Source: Burkholderia sp. WP9
GTDB taxonomy: Bacteria; Pseudomonadota; Gammaproteobacteria; Burkholderiales; Burkholderiaceae
Length of the DNA stretch: 64,000 nt
Assembly: GCF_900104795.1 (NCBI RefSeq)
Contig: NZ_FNTG01000002.1
Span: forward strand, 682,001-746,000
Direction: 5' to 3'
The stretch's first letter is position 1. The number at the start of each line of letters is the position of its first letter. Below are positions 51,990-61,622 of this stretch, piece after piece. A program made the translations under genes and the position numbers. The notes under the pieces are model-generated. The model had not been told where the DNA came from, did no database searches, and was given only the letters and a program-made list of their open reading frames with translations.

Positions 51990-53081
51990 ATGCTCCTGTC
52001 GTCTCCTCGCGCCGCGCGCCGGCATTTGCGCCTCAGCGGGCGCCGTTCTGGCGCGGCCGCGCTCGTCATCACTGCCGCGCTCGTCGCGCTAAGCGGCTGC
52101 GCTGTCACCTTCCCCACTCCCACGCCGCCTGCGCCCGCTGCCACGCTGCTCAACGGCGGCAACGACGGCCTGCTGATTCCGCTGCAGGTGGATCGCGCCG
52201 ACAGGGACCAGGCGCGCCTCGGCTTGCCGATCCAACTCGACGGCAAGGCGGTCTATATGGCACTCGACACGGGCACGCAAGGCGTGCGCGTGCTGAAGTC
52301 GGTGTTGCCCGCCACCGCCTATCCGAACGCCGGGCCGGTGAGTTCGCTGCCGTTGACGAACGGCGCACAAGTCTCCGGCGCCGCCGTGAAAATACCGATG
52401 AGCATTGCGGGGACGAAGCCGGCGCAGATCGACGCGCAAGCCGTGGACGTGGTGAATTGCCAGTCCACCTCACGGCACTGTGTGGGCATGGACGGTTATA
52501 CCGCTGAATTCGGCTGGGCGTTTTCCGGTCTATTCGGCATCGGCGCGGCGCAACCGGACGACACCTGCTGCACCCAGCCGCTGCGTGCTCTGCCCGGCAA
52601 TATCGGCCAACGCTACCTGGTGCATGCGAACTTCGCGAAGCCTTACCTCGTGCTGAGTCCGTCGAACGCAATCACGAAGGACTACACGATGGTGCCGATG
52701 ACCATCTTGCAGGACGGCACGGCGCAATGGCCGAGAGGTTGCGTCAACGTTGGCGACAAGATGACCTTCTGCGCGCCGCTGGTGTTTGCCACGGCCAGCA
52801 GCGACATGATCCGCATCGAAATGGACAAGGCGCCGAACTGGACCGGCGACGACGACATCGGCAAGGTGCTCAACCAGGGCAACTACAACGCGGCGGTGGG
52901 ATCGGGCAAATGGGTGCATCGCTATGAAGGCGCGCAGGTCACGATCGTCAAGGCGAAACCGGGCGCCGACCGTATCGTGATCGGCCTGATGGGCATGCAG
53001 AATATCGACGTGCTGTTCGACTTCCCGCACGGCCAGATAGGCCTGCGTGCCGCACGCGAGGTCGAGAAGCTCGCGCAGTAA
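51990..53081 (+). CDS. Lipoprotein with aspartyl-protease-like domain
   Basis: A 363-residue lipoprotein: after a basic N-terminus and hydrophobic segment comes lipobox LSGC near residue 37, then a proline-rich linker. AVYMALDTGTQGVRVL near residue 90 has the D-T-G triad of pepsin/retropepsin folds, and FGWAFSGLFGIGAAQ later resembles a second barrel. A cysteine-rich segment (DDTCCTQ, GCVNVGDKMTFC) suggests disulfides. It may be an outer-membrane protease-like protein; activity is not established. Confidence 0.75.
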   Translation: MLLSSPRAARRHLRLSGRRSGAAALVITAALVALSGCAVTFPTPTPPAPAATLLNGGNDGLLIPLQVDRADRDQARLGLPIQLDGKAVYMALDTGTQGVRVLKSVLPATAYPNAGPVSSLPLTNGAQVSGAAVKIPMSIAGTKPAQIDAQAVDVVNCQSTSRHCVGMDGYTAEFGWAFSGLFGIGAAQPDDTCCTQPLRALPGNIGQRYLVHANFAKPYLVLSPSNAITKDYTMVPMTILQDGTAQWPRGCVNVGDKMTFCAPLVFATASSDMIRIEMDKAPNWTGDDDIGKVLNQGNYNAAVGSGKWVHRYEGAQVTIVKAKPGADRIVIGLMGMQNIDVLFDFPHGQIGLRAAREVEKLAQ

Positions 53082-53123
53082 GCGCCGCGGTGGCGAGAGC
53101 CACTGCCACAGCCAGCGAAATGA

Positions 53124-53156
53124 AAAGGCCGCACGACACACCATCGCGCGGCCTTT
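53124..53156. terminator. Stem-loop between convergent genes
   Basis: AAAGGCCGC (53124-53132) and GCGGCCTTT (53148-53156) form a nine-base stem with a 15-base loop between the lipoprotein and glgP 3' ends. The T ends give weak terminator features on both strands. Confidence 0.65.
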
Positions 53157-53189
53157 CCGCTTAAGCCCCGCACCGGAGCGCTCAGTCCG

Positions 53190-55643
53190 CTAATCGATCT
53201 CGAGCGGACTCACATGCCAGATGTTGCGTGCATATTCGCCGATCGTGCGATCCGACGAAAACTGCCCCATGCCCGCCACATTCTCGATCGCGCTGTCGGT
53301 CCACGCGCGCTTGTCGACGAAGCGCGCGTCCACCTCGTTCTGCGCCTTCGCGAATGCGGCAAAATCGGCCAGCACCATGTAGTGATCGCCCCAGTCGACC
53401 AGCGTGTGGAAAATATCCGAGAAGCGCAGCGGATCGTCCGGCGAAAAGAAACCCGTGCGGATCTGGTCGAGCGCCATGCGCAGCTCGGGGTTCTCTTCGT
53501 AGATTTGCCGCGGCCGGTAGCCGGTGGCGCGCAGGCTGTCGACTTCGTCGGCGGTATGGCCGAAGATGAAGATGTTCTCGCGCCCCACCGCATCGCAGAT
53601 CTCGATGTTCGCGCCGTCCATCGTGCCGATCGTCAACGCGCCGTTGAGCGCGAGTTTCATGTTGCCGGTCCCCGATGCTTCCGTGCCCGCCATCGAAATC
53701 TGCTCCGACAGATCAGCGGCCGGAATGATCAGTTCTGCCACGCTTACGCCGTAGTTCGGCACGAACACCACTTTCAGGCGGTCGCCGATCAGCGGATCGT
53801 GATTGACCTTCTGACTGACATCGCCGATCAGCTTGATGATCGTCTTCGCCATCCGGTATGCGGACGCGGCCTTGCCGGCGAACAGCACCACGCGAGGCAC
53901 CCAGTCACGCTCGGGATGCGCGCGAATCTGGTTGTAGCGCACGATCACGTGCAGCACGTTGAGCAGTTGCCGCTTGTATTCGTGAATGCGCTTGACCTGC
54001 AGATCGAAGAGCGCATCCGGATCGAAACGCAGCTTGGTGTGATGGGCGAGGCGATGCACGAGCCGCAGCTTGTTCTGCCGCTTCGCTTCACGGAAGGCCT
54101 CAATAAAACCGCTGTCGTTACGCAGGTTTCGCAGTTGCTCCAGCTCGAACAGATTGGTGCGCCAGTGCTTGCCGATCTGCTGGTCGATCAGCGACGACAG
54201 CGACGGGCTCGCCTGGGCGAGCCAGCGGCGCGGTGTGATGCCGTTCGTGACGTTGGTGAAGCGGTCCGGGTAGATGCGCGCGAAGTCGGCGAAAATATCG
54301 CGGGTCATCAGTTGCGAATGCAGCTTCGACACGCCGTTCACCTTCTGACTCGCAACGATCGCCAGATAGGCCATCCGCACGCGCCGCTGCCCGTATTCGT
54401 CGACGAGCGAAATGCGGCGGATCATCTCGCCGTCATGCCCCGAATGCTCGCTGACATGCTTGAGAAACTGCGCGTTGATCTCGAAGATGATCTCGAGATG
54501 CCGCGGCAACAGGCGCGCGAGCATCTCCACGTCCCACGTCTCGAGCGCTTCGGGCATCAGCGTGTGGTTCGTGTACGAGAAAATCTGCGTGACATGCTTC
54601 CACGCCTTATCCCACTGCAGATGATGGACATCCACCAGCAAACGCATCAGCTCGGGAATCGCCAGCACGGGGTGCGTATCGTTCAGATGCACCGCCACCT
54701 TTTCGGAGAAGCGCCCGAACGTGCTGTGCGTGCGCTGATAGCGGCGAATCAGATCCTGCATGGTCGCCGAAACGAAAAAGTATTCCTGACGCAGACGCAG
54801 CTCGCGACCGGCCGGCGTCGAGTCGTCCGGATACAGCAGGCGCGAGACGTTCTCCGACATGTTCTTCGTGTCGACCGCGTTGCGGTAGTCGCCGCGATTG
54901 AACGCGCCCAGATCGAGCTCTTCGGTCGCGCGCGCCGACCACAGGCGCAGCGTGTTGGTCGCGTCCGTGTCGTAACCGGGAATGACGGTGTCGTAGGCGG
55001 TGGCGTTCACGTGCTCCGTGTCGATCCATTCGACATGCTCGCCACGCTGCACCGTGCGCCCGCCGAAGTGAACCATGTAAGTGACTTCCGGCCGCGGAAA
55101 CTCCCACGGATTGCCCGCGCGCAACCAGTAGTCCGGCGCTTCGACCTGCTCGCCGTTGACGATCTCCTGACGGAACATGCCATATTCGTAACGGATGCCG
55201 TAGCCGAAACCCGGAATGCCGAGCGTCGCCATCGAATCGAGAAAGCAGGCCGCGAGCCGGCCGAGGCCGCCGTTGCCGAGCGCGGCGTCCGGCTCGATAT
55301 CGGTCAGCGCCTCCATATCGACGCCCAGACTCGCGAGCGCTTCCTTCATCTGGTCGTGGATGCCGAGCGCCAGCAAGGCGTTCGTAAAGGTCCGGCCGAT
55401 CAGGAATTCCATCGACAGGTAGTAGACGCGCTTCACGTCCTGTTCGTACTGCAGGCGCGTGGTCTTCATCCAGCGCGCGACCAGCCGGTCGCGCACGGCA
55501 AGCGCCGCGGCGTGCAGCCAGTCATGCGGATGCGCGGTGACGGCGTCCTTGCCGACGCCGTACATCATGCGGTTGGAAATTGAGCGCCGTAGCGCGTCGA
55601 CGGTACTGTTGAGCTGGTCGAATTCCAGATCGACGGCTGTCAT
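53190..55643 (-). CDS. glgP: Glycogen/maltodextrin phosphorylase
   Basis: An 817-residue GT35 phosphorylase that releases glucose 1-phosphate from alpha-1,4-glucans in the cytosol. Family marks include GNGGLGRLAACFLDSMATL, HLNDTHPVLAIPELMR, TNGITPRRWL and the PLP-lysine region TEASGTGNMKLALNGA. Length equals that of bacterial GlgP/MalP. It stands alone here, without glgB, glgC or malQ, so the preferred glucan is not fixed by context. Confidence 0.96.
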   Translation of the reverse strand: MTAVDLEFDQLNSTVDALRRSISNRMMYGVGKDAVTAHPHDWLHAAALAVRDRLVARWMKTTRLQYEQDVKRVYYLSMEFLIGRTFTNALLALGIHDQMKEALASLGVDMEALTDIEPDAALGNGGLGRLAACFLDSMATLGIPGFGYGIRYEYGMFRQEIVNGEQVEAPDYWLRAGNPWEFPRPEVTYMVHFGGRTVQRGEHVEWIDTEHVNATAYDTVIPGYDTDATNTLRLWSARATEELDLGAFNRGDYRNAVDTKNMSENVSRLLYPDDSTPAGRELRLRQEYFFVSATMQDLIRRYQRTHSTFGRFSEKVAVHLNDTHPVLAIPELMRLLVDVHHLQWDKAWKHVTQIFSYTNHTLMPEALETWDVEMLARLLPRHLEIIFEINAQFLKHVSEHSGHDGEMIRRISLVDEYGQRRVRMAYLAIVASQKVNGVSKLHSQLMTRDIFADFARIYPDRFTNVTNGITPRRWLAQASPSLSSLIDQQIGKHWRTNLFELEQLRNLRNDSGFIEAFREAKRQNKLRLVHRLAHHTKLRFDPDALFDLQVKRIHEYKRQLLNVLHVIVRYNQIRAHPERDWVPRVVLFAGKAASAYRMAKTIIKLIGDVSQKVNHDPLIGDRLKVVFVPNYGVSVAELIIPAADLSEQISMAGTEASGTGNMKLALNGALTIGTMDGANIEICDAVGRENIFIFGHTADEVDSLRATGYRPRQIYEENPELRMALDQIRTGFFSPDDPLRFSDIFHTLVDWGDHYMVLADFAAFAKAQNEVDARFVDKRAWTDSAIENVAGMGQFSSDRTIGEYARNIWHVSPLEID

Positions 55644-56297
55644 CGAAGCCTCCGGGGAAAGAGCGACGCGGCATACGCGAACCGCACAGATGACGGACGG
55701 GAGGCGCGTGCCGGTCAGGCGGGTTAAGAATCAGAGTAGGACATTCTACGGCCACCGGGCACCGGCGAGCGCGAGCGCTTGCTCACGCACATGCCATGCC
55801 CGCCGACACACGGTAGCACACCGCTTTTTCGCACACGGGCGGTGCAACGCGCGTGTGGATGGCACTGCGCGCGTGCATCGGCTGCGCAAAACAGGCAAAC
55901 GATTGCGTATCTCCAGATGCGCGGTGAGTGAAAGCAACGCCATTATTTTTTCGCGGCATGACGCGCGGATGAATGCGGCTATGGACCAGGTGTGTGGTGG
56001 AATGAGAGCGCATCGTCTGCCAGGCGGTTGTGCCGGAAGGCGTGTCACAACGTGCGCACCGGCCAGTTCGTGGACGCCGCCCGGGCTTGACCGTTAGTTG
56101 CAATATGAACCGTGAGATCGATGCGCTCCGCGCCGTCGTCTTCAGCACGATTTCCGCGCCTCTGTAACAATCGCTACATTCGCCGCGCGCCCTGCCCTGA
56201 TACGCTTCAAAACGCCGGATTCAGGCTACGCGCGCCTATCGCCACACAACCCCTGCCGCTCGCGCACCACGCTTCTCGACTCGTGCTGCGCGTCGGC
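55644..56297. other. Intergenic region between divergent glgP and the exporter gene
   Basis: About 650 bases. It should contain both promoters. The frame of the exporter is open upstream to 56112, but that extension has no membrane or family features and is not included. No repeat, RNA gene or terminator is recognised. Confidence 0.5.
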
Positions 56298-57743
56298 ATG
56301 CCTAACCCGACGAGCCACGCCTTGTCCGACAAACCCAGCGCAACCGCAGCCCAGCCCTTCCCGGCGGACGCCCCGATGCCCGCCGCCAACCGCCGCGCGA
56401 TGGCCGCGATCATGCTCGCCGTCGCGCTCGCCACGCTCGACACCGCCATCGCCAATACCGCGCTGCCCGCCATTGCCGCCGACCTGCATGCGGCGCCCGC
56501 GGCGTCGGTGTGGATCATCAACGCGTATCAACTCGCGATGGTCGCGACACTCCTGCCGCTTGCCGCGCTCGGCGATATCGTCGGGCATCGGCGGATCTAT
56601 ATCAGCGGCATTGCGCTGTTCACGCTGGCATCGCTGGCGTGCTCGCTCGCGTCCACGCTGCCGCTGCTCGCCGCCGCGCGCGTCGTGCAAGGCCTCGGCG
56701 CGAGCGCGATCATGAGCGTGAATACCGCGTTGATCCGCTATCTGTATCCGCCCCACCGGCTTGGACGCGGCCTCGGCACCAACGCGCTGATCGTCGGCGT
56801 GTCGTTCGCGGTCGGGCCGACGGTGGCTTCGCTGATTCTGTCCGTCGCCGCGTGGCCCTGGCTGTTCGCGGTCAACGTGCCGCTCGGCCTGCTGGCTTTG
56901 GGTTTCGCATGGCCGGCCTTGCCGCACACCGAACGCGGCAGGCACAACTTCGATCCGGTTGCCGCGCTCCTGAATGTGGTCACGTTTGCCGCGCTGATCT
57001 TCGCGCTCGGCGAGGCGGCCCAGCGGGCCTCGACGCAACTGGTGCTGAGCGCCGCGGCTGTCGCGCTCGTGTTCGGGCTGTTGCTGATTCGCCGCGAAGC
57101 CGGCCACCCGGCACCGATGCTGCCGGTCGATCTGTTCCGGCGGCCGGTGTTCGCGTTGTCGGCGGTGACCGCGGTTTGCTCGTTTGCCGCGCAAGGGCTG
57201 GCGTTCGTCTCGCTGCCGTTCTACTTCGAGGACGTGCTGCATCGCAGTCAGGTCGAAACCGGCTTTCTGATGACGCCGTGGCCGGTGGTGGTCGCGCTCG
57301 CCGCGCCGCTGGCGGGCAATCTGTCCGACCGCTATCCGCCGGGGCTGCTCGGCGCGATCGGCCTCGCGGTGATGTCGGCGGGGATGGCTTCGCTCGCGCT
57401 GTTGCCGGTTCATCCGCACGTGCTCGACATCGGCATTCGCATGGCAATTTGCGGCGCGGGCTTCGGCTTCTTCCAGTCGCCGAATCTGAAAGCGTTGATG
57501 GCGAGCGCGCCGCCCGAGCGCAGCGGCGGCGCCAGCGGGATCGTTGCGACCGCGCGGCTGCTCGGGCAGACCACCGGCGCCGCGCTGGTCGCGTTGAGCT
57601 TCGGGATTGCCGGACGGCACGGGCCGACGCTGGCGCTCAGCACTGGCGCCTTCTTTGCGGGCGCGGCGAGCCTGGCGAGCGGGTTGCGTTTGCTGGCGCC
57701 GTCACATCGGTCGGGTGTGCATGCGAAAGCGTCGATGAAATGA
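56298..57743 (+). CDS. DHA2-family MFS efflux transporter
   Basis: A 481-residue, 14-helix drug:H+ antiporter-2 type transporter (EmrB/QacA). LDTAIANTALPAIAADL in helix 1 (motif D1), LAALGDIVGHRRIY after helix 2 (motif A), RVVQGLGASAIM in helix 4 and LGTNALIVGVSFAVGPTVAS (motif C, antiporters) are visible. It should export hydrophobic drugs or toxic metabolites. No membrane-fusion partner or regulator is next to it. Start at 56298 is chosen for signal of family length. Confidence 0.9.
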   Translation: MPNPTSHALSDKPSATAAQPFPADAPMPAANRRAMAAIMLAVALATLDTAIANTALPAIAADLHAAPAASVWIINAYQLAMVATLLPLAALGDIVGHRRIYISGIALFTLASLACSLASTLPLLAAARVVQGLGASAIMSVNTALIRYLYPPHRLGRGLGTNALIVGVSFAVGPTVASLILSVAAWPWLFAVNVPLGLLALGFAWPALPHTERGRHNFDPVAALLNVVTFAALIFALGEAAQRASTQLVLSAAAVALVFGLLLIRREAGHPAPMLPVDLFRRPVFALSAVTAVCSFAAQGLAFVSLPFYFEDVLHRSQVETGFLMTPWPVVVALAAPLAGNLSDRYPPGLLGAIGLAVMSAGMASLALLPVHPHVLDIGIRMAICGAGFGFFQSPNLKALMASAPPERSGGASGIVATARLLGQTTGAALVALSFGIAGRHGPTLALSTGAFFAGAASLASGLRLLAPSHRSGVHAKASMK

Positions 57744-57842
57744 ACAAAGTGGGCGCCCTGGGGTGACAGTGCGTCCGCTTTGTTTTCGGTGCTTTGTTTT
57801 TGGTGCTTTGCCTAACTAACAGCGCGCCACACCGGCAGCCAC

Positions 57843-58850
57843 TCACCGCGCCGCGAAATACGCCTTCACCGCAGCGATGAACGTATCGATATCCCCGCGC
57901 GACACGTCCTTATGCGTCACGAATCGCGACGCATACAGCATCTGCGTGAGAATCCCGCGCTCCTTGAGCCACGCTTCGAGCGGCGCGCAATGCTGCTGCG
58001 GAAACTGAGCGAACACCATATTGGTCGCGACCGACTGCACCTTGACGTGCTCGATGCCTTCCAGACCCGCTGCCAGATGCGCGGCGTGCGCGTGGTCGTC
58101 GGCGAGACGCTCGACGTTGTGATCGAGCGCATACAGGCAAGCGGCCGCCAGAATGCCGGCCTGACGCATGCCGCCGCCCAGCACCTTGCGCCAGCGGTGC
58201 GCCACGTCGATCAGCGCCTGGCTGCCGACCAGCACTGAGCCGACCGGCGCGCCGAGTCCCTTCGAAAAACAGATCGAGATCGAATCGAACGGTTCACACA
58301 ATGCCGCGACCGGCTTGCCCGACGCGACCGCCGCGTTGTAGACGCGTGCGCCGTCGAGATGAACGGACAGCCCGCGCTGACGCGCAAGCTGCACGGCCTC
58401 CGTGACATAAGCAGCCGGCAGCACCTTGCCGCCGATGGTGTTCTCCAACGCCAGCAGCCGCGTGCGCGCGAAATGGTTGTCGATGGGCTTGATCGCAGCG
58501 GCGATCTTCTCCAGCGGAATCGAACCGTCCGCGGCATTCTCGAGCGGCTGCGGCTGGATGCTGCCGAGCACTGCGGCGCCGCCGCCTTCGTACTTGTAGG
58601 TGTGAGCCAACTGCCCGACGATGTATTCGTCGCCGCGCGCACAGTGCGCCATCAAGGCAGCGAGGTTGCTTTGCGTGCCGCTCGGGAAGAACAGACCCGC
58701 CTCCTTGCCGGCGCGTTCGGCAGCCGTGGCCTGCAGACGCAGCACGGTGGGGTCGTCGCCCCAGACGTCATCGCCCACTTCGGCGGCCGACATGGCCGCG
58801 AGCATCGCCGGACTCGGACGGGTTACGGTATCGCTGCGCAAATCGATCAT
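57843..58850 (-). CDS. ltaE: Low-specificity L-threonine aldolase
   Basis: A 335-residue PLP enzyme splitting L-threonine or L-allo-threonine to glycine and acetaldehyde. The start at 58850 gives the typical MIDLRSDTVTRPSPAM terminus. VGDDVWGDDPTV, GTQSNLAAL, the Asp in HLDGARVYNA and the PLP-lysine in CFSKGLGAPVGS are family marks; length equals E. coli LtaE (333). Single gene. Confidence 0.95.
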   Translation of the reverse strand: MIDLRSDTVTRPSPAMLAAMSAAEVGDDVWGDDPTVLRLQATAAERAGKEAGLFFPSGTQSNLAALMAHCARGDEYIVGQLAHTYKYEGGGAAVLGSIQPQPLENAADGSIPLEKIAAAIKPIDNHFARTRLLALENTIGGKVLPAAYVTEAVQLARQRGLSVHLDGARVYNAAVASGKPVAALCEPFDSISICFSKGLGAPVGSVLVGSQALIDVAHRWRKVLGGGMRQAGILAAACLYALDHNVERLADDHAHAAHLAAGLEGIEHVKVQSVATNMVFAQFPQQHCAPLEAWLKERGILTQMLYASRFVTHKDVSRGDIDTFIAAVKAYFAAR

Positions 58851-59000
58851 TGTGTGTCCCTGTGCGTCTATGAATGACAGCCTGCGACGGCCGGTCGCCA
58901 CACCGCTGCGTCGCTGCCGACGGGCGAGCCCGCCGCAGGCAGTTTAGCCACACAGTATATTCAATTAACGCTGCGCTGAAATCGCGCTAAACAGGAAGCT

Positions 59001-59771
59001 TCATCCGCCCGGCTTCGGCAGCCAGGCAAGCGGATCGACGGGCTGGCCGTTCTGACGGACCTCGAACTGGATCGACGCGACGCCGCGGCTGTCCACCCCG
59101 ACTTCGCCGATGGTTTGCCCCTGCGCGACCGCGTCGCCCTCCTTGACCAGCAGCGTGCTGTTCTGCCCGTAGGCGGTGATCAACGAATCGTCGTGTTTGA
59201 TGATGATGAGCGGGCCGTACGCTTCGATACCCGAGCCCGCGTAGACCACGCGGCCGGTGGCGGCCGCCTTGACCGGATCGCCCGGCCGTCCGCCGATCAC
59301 GATGCCGTTCGACTTGCCCGGCGCGAACGCTCTGAGCACCGGCCCTCGAACCGGCCATTGCAACACGCCTTGCTGTGGCCCGGCGGACGCCGTGGGCGCG
59401 CCGGGCGCCGTAGCGGGACCATTCGGCGCGACAGCGACTGGCGGCGTCACCACACTGCCCGAGGCCATTGGCGGCGACACCCGCAGCACTTGCCCCGGAT
59501 TGACCGCGGCGTTGGCCGCGAGGCCATTCCACGCCGCGATTTCCTGAGGTTTATGGCCGTAAGCCGACGCAATGGCGCCGATCGTGTCACCCGGATTGAC
59601 CCGGTAAAAACCGGCGGGAACAGGAACCGTGCTGAGCGTGGTCGGCCGGGACGGCGTGCTGCTGTAAAACGGCGTGCTGTCCCACGGCATCGTCGTGCAG
59701 CCGCTGAACATCACGCCGAGCGCGGCGGCTGTCAGCCACCGGGTCCCCGTCAATTGCCATGGTCTTGTCAT
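59001..59771 (-). CDS. NlpD-like lipoprotein, LysM plus degenerate LytM domain
   Basis: A 256-residue lipoprotein with lipobox FSGC near residue 25, a LysM domain (YRVNPGDTIGAIASAYG..., about 55-100), a Pro/Ala linker and a C-terminal M23/LytM domain from about 140. The zinc-binding histidines of active LytM enzymes are replaced (ITAYGQNS, SIQFEVR), as in NlpD and EnvC, which activate amidases rather than cut peptidoglycan. A role in cell separation is likely. Not next to rpoS or surE, so it is a paralogue rather than canonical nlpD. Confidence 0.88.
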   Translation of the reverse strand: MTRPWQLTGTRWLTAAALGVMFSGCTTMPWDSTPFYSSTPSRPTTLSTVPVPAGFYRVNPGDTIGAIASAYGHKPQEIAAWNGLAANAAVNPGQVLRVSPPMASGSVVTPPVAVAPNGPATAPGAPTASAGPQQGVLQWPVRGPVLRAFAPGKSNGIVIGGRPGDPVKAAATGRVVYAGSGIEAYGPLIIIKHDDSLITAYGQNSTLLVKEGDAVAQGQTIGEVGVDSRGVASIQFEVRQNGQPVDPLAWLPKPGG

Positions 59772-59945
59772 GTGATTTTCCTCGACTCTTTATTCAATCA
59801 ATCGGATTCAATCGATGGCCAAGCATTTGCCGTGCCGCGCGTCGCGCGCGATCTCCCACGCCCTCGCGGCGCCTCGGCGGGTCTCCATTATGCCGCCGCG
59901 CGCGACGATCACCGCGCCGGTATGGCACCGCCCTTGCGCCAACCT

Positions 59946-60257
59946 TCAGACGCTGCCCTCCGACTCGACCACCAGAATGCGCGCCGCGCCGATCGGATGA
60001 GCCACATGTTCGGTGCCCACCGCGGCGTAAAACACGTCGCCCGTTTCCAGAACGGCCGACTGTTCGACGCCGTCCTCGCGATAGCGCATCTCGACGCGGC
60101 CATCGAGCACGGCGAATACTTCCTCGCCGTCGTTGACATGCCACTTATAAGGTTGATCGGTCCAATGCAGCCGCGTCGTAATGCCGCCCATGTTGGCGAT
60201 ATCGAGCGCGCCCCAGGCGCGCGGCGCGGTGAAATCCTTGCTGCGAATGATCTTCAT
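59946..60257 (-). CDS. Small cupin-domain protein
   Basis: A 103-residue single-domain cupin. Motif 1 is WHVNDGEEVFAVLDGRVEM (His and Glu as possible metal ligands) and motif 2 GDVFYAAVGTEHVAHP. Start at 60257 (MKIIRSKDF) is typical in length; the upstream extension has no features. Such proteins may be isomerases, dioxygenase-like enzymes or sensors. Function unknown. Confidence 0.85.
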   Translation of the reverse strand: MKIIRSKDFTAPRAWGALDIANMGGITTRLHWTDQPYKWHVNDGEEVFAVLDGRVEMRYREDGVEQSAVLETGDVFYAAVGTEHVAHPIGAARILVVESEGSV

Positions 60258-60503
60258 GGTCACCAGACAGTTGAGAAGAAACAACGCCGCCAGTCGCGGC
60301 CCGCCGCGCGCGGCGGCTTGGTCTGACGGGCGCGAGCCTCGTAGCGGCTGGCCTCATTATAGGTGTGGCAGGCGGCTTGCTCGCCGCCAACGGGCCGCGC
60401 GGCCGATTCGTGTGATCATTGAATCATTGGAGCCCTGGCCTATACTCAGTCTTGCTGTCGGCACGCCATAAGCTAACGTCTGAAATCTGCTAGGGAGTTG
60501 AGG

Positions 60504-60824
60504 ATGAACAAAGCCACTTTTCTGGCCGTGCAACTCAACGTCGACGATATTGCGGCGTCGCCGGGTCTGGTCGAGCTTTTGAACACCCACCTGGTTTTCG
60601 CCGCCGACGTGGCCGAAGCCGCCGACGCCCTGGTACAACTGGCCAGCGTCGCCGGGTTGTCGAGTGGCGTGGAAGCGAGCGTCGAGATTCCTGCTGTGGC
60701 GATCGAGCGTTTGCGCGAGGCGCTCGACAATCTGAGCGGCTACGACGAATCCTGGCTGCTGGCCCTCGAACCCAGCCGCGCCTTGTTCGATGAAATAGGC
60801 CGCCGGCATCGCTCGCTGCATTAA
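60504..60824 (+). CDS. Hypothetical small cytosolic protein
   Basis: A 106-residue acidic, mostly helical protein without signal or membrane segment (AEAADALVQLASVAG, VAIERLREALDNL). The ATG at 60504 is preceded by GGGAG at good distance, and a terminator hairpin lies about 130 bases after the stop, so it is probably real. No family recognised. Confidence 0.65.
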   Translation: MNKATFLAVQLNVDDIAASPGLVELLNTHLVFAADVAEAADALVQLASVAGLSSGVEASVEIPAVAIERLREALDNLSGYDESWLLALEPSRALFDEIGRRHRSLH

Positions 60825-60955
60825 GACGTACGCCCCCGCCTACACCCGCAATGCCCTGACCCCGGCGCCCATTCCCGGGCGCCGCTGGTCCGCCGCTTAT
60901 TATTCACCGCCCGGCCTGCCACAGATGCACGCGCCCAAGCCGCGCCGTAAACGAC

Positions 60956-60985
60956 AAACGCCGCCCGGCAATCCGGACGGCGTTT
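60956..60985. terminator. Rho-independent terminator between convergent genes
   Basis: AAACGCCG-C-CCGG pairs with CCGG-A-CGGCGTTT with one internal mismatch and a CAAT loop. A and T ends make it useful on both strands, for the 106-residue gene and the DUF4148 gene. Confidence 0.8.
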
Positions 60986-61039
60986 CTATTTGCGCGCCGC
61001 CCGTCAGTCAGGCGACGTTTTCATCACTTTCGGCGCGAA

Positions 61040-61357
61040 TTAGTTGCCGAAGTAGACCGAGTTACGGTCGTTGCTGCTCAGCGGACGGCCGGCTTGCGAA
61101 CTGCCGGCGATAGGTGCGCCGTAGCCGCTGTTCACGGCTTGGGCAGTACCGTTTTGAGCATCGACGCGAGCCTGAGCGGCCTGCAGGTTAGACGGGTAGT
61201 CGGTATGATCGCCCACCGGGTTGTAGCCGGCCTTTTCCAGTTGAACCAGTTCAGCGCGGACTTGAGCGCGCGTCACCGGCTGGTTCGATTGAGCAAACGA
61301 AGCAACAGGAGCAACCAGAGCGGCGGCAACGACGACTGCAGAGATAAGGGATTTCAT
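61040..61357 (-). CDS. DUF4148 exported protein
   Basis: A 105-residue periplasmic protein with signal peptide (LISAVVVAAALVAPVASFA) and the typical DUF4148 core VTRAQVRAELVQLEKAGYNP, followed by a Gln/Ala/Ser-rich tail. This family is common in many copies in Burkholderia and Paraburkholderia; its function is unknown. GGAGG precedes the start at 61357. Upstream lies a cluster of symmetric sequences. Confidence 0.93.
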   Translation of the reverse strand: MKSLISAVVVAAALVAPVASFAQSNQPVTRAQVRAELVQLEKAGYNPVGDHTDYPSNLQAAQARVDAQNGTAQAVNSGYGAPIAGSSQAGRPLSSNDRNSVYFGN

Positions 61358-61431
61358 GATGTAAACCTCCAGAACTTGTTTTAATGCGCCTGGGACTTGG
61401 TGTCCCGCAGCGGTTAAGTAGAAGTTTAGGA

Positions 61432-61457
61432 GTGTCGACACCTAGGGGAAACCCCTA
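61432..61457. promoter_or_regulatory. Adjacent palindromes upstream of the DUF4148 gene
   Basis: GTGTCGACAC (61432-61441) is a perfect palindrome, followed by CCTAGG and TAGGGG-AAA-CCCCTA (61443-61457). They lie 75-100 bases before the DUF4148 start in a promoter position and could bind a regulator. Confidence 0.4.
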
Positions 61458-61574
61458 AAACGACGAAACTCTATTTCAAAAATAGCAATAGTAGGCGGCG
61501 CATCGCCCGTCCAGCCTACCTCTGCGCCGCCCTTCAGCAACAATTTCCTGTCTCGAATTTAAAGCGCCTGCGCA

Positions 61575-61608
61575 GCCCGGCACGCCTTGATGCAAGGACG
61601 CGCCGGGC
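61575..61608 (-). terminator. Stem-loop after gnd
   Basis: GCCCGGC (61575-61581) pairs with GCCGGGC (61602-61608), with an inner CCTT...AAGG pair. It starts 15 bases after the gnd stop codon. There is no strong T tract. Confidence 0.5.
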
Positions 61609-61622
61609 CGTCATTCAAACGC

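Noticed and set aside
53214..55583. A 789-codon open frame opposite glgP
   Set aside because: It is the mirror of a well-conserved gene in a GC-rich genome; the translation is rich in Arg, His and Val and has no family motif.
56112..56297. N-terminal extension of the DHA2 exporter
   Set aside because: The extra 62 residues are Arg/Pro-rich without membrane features; family proteins begin near the ATG at 56298.
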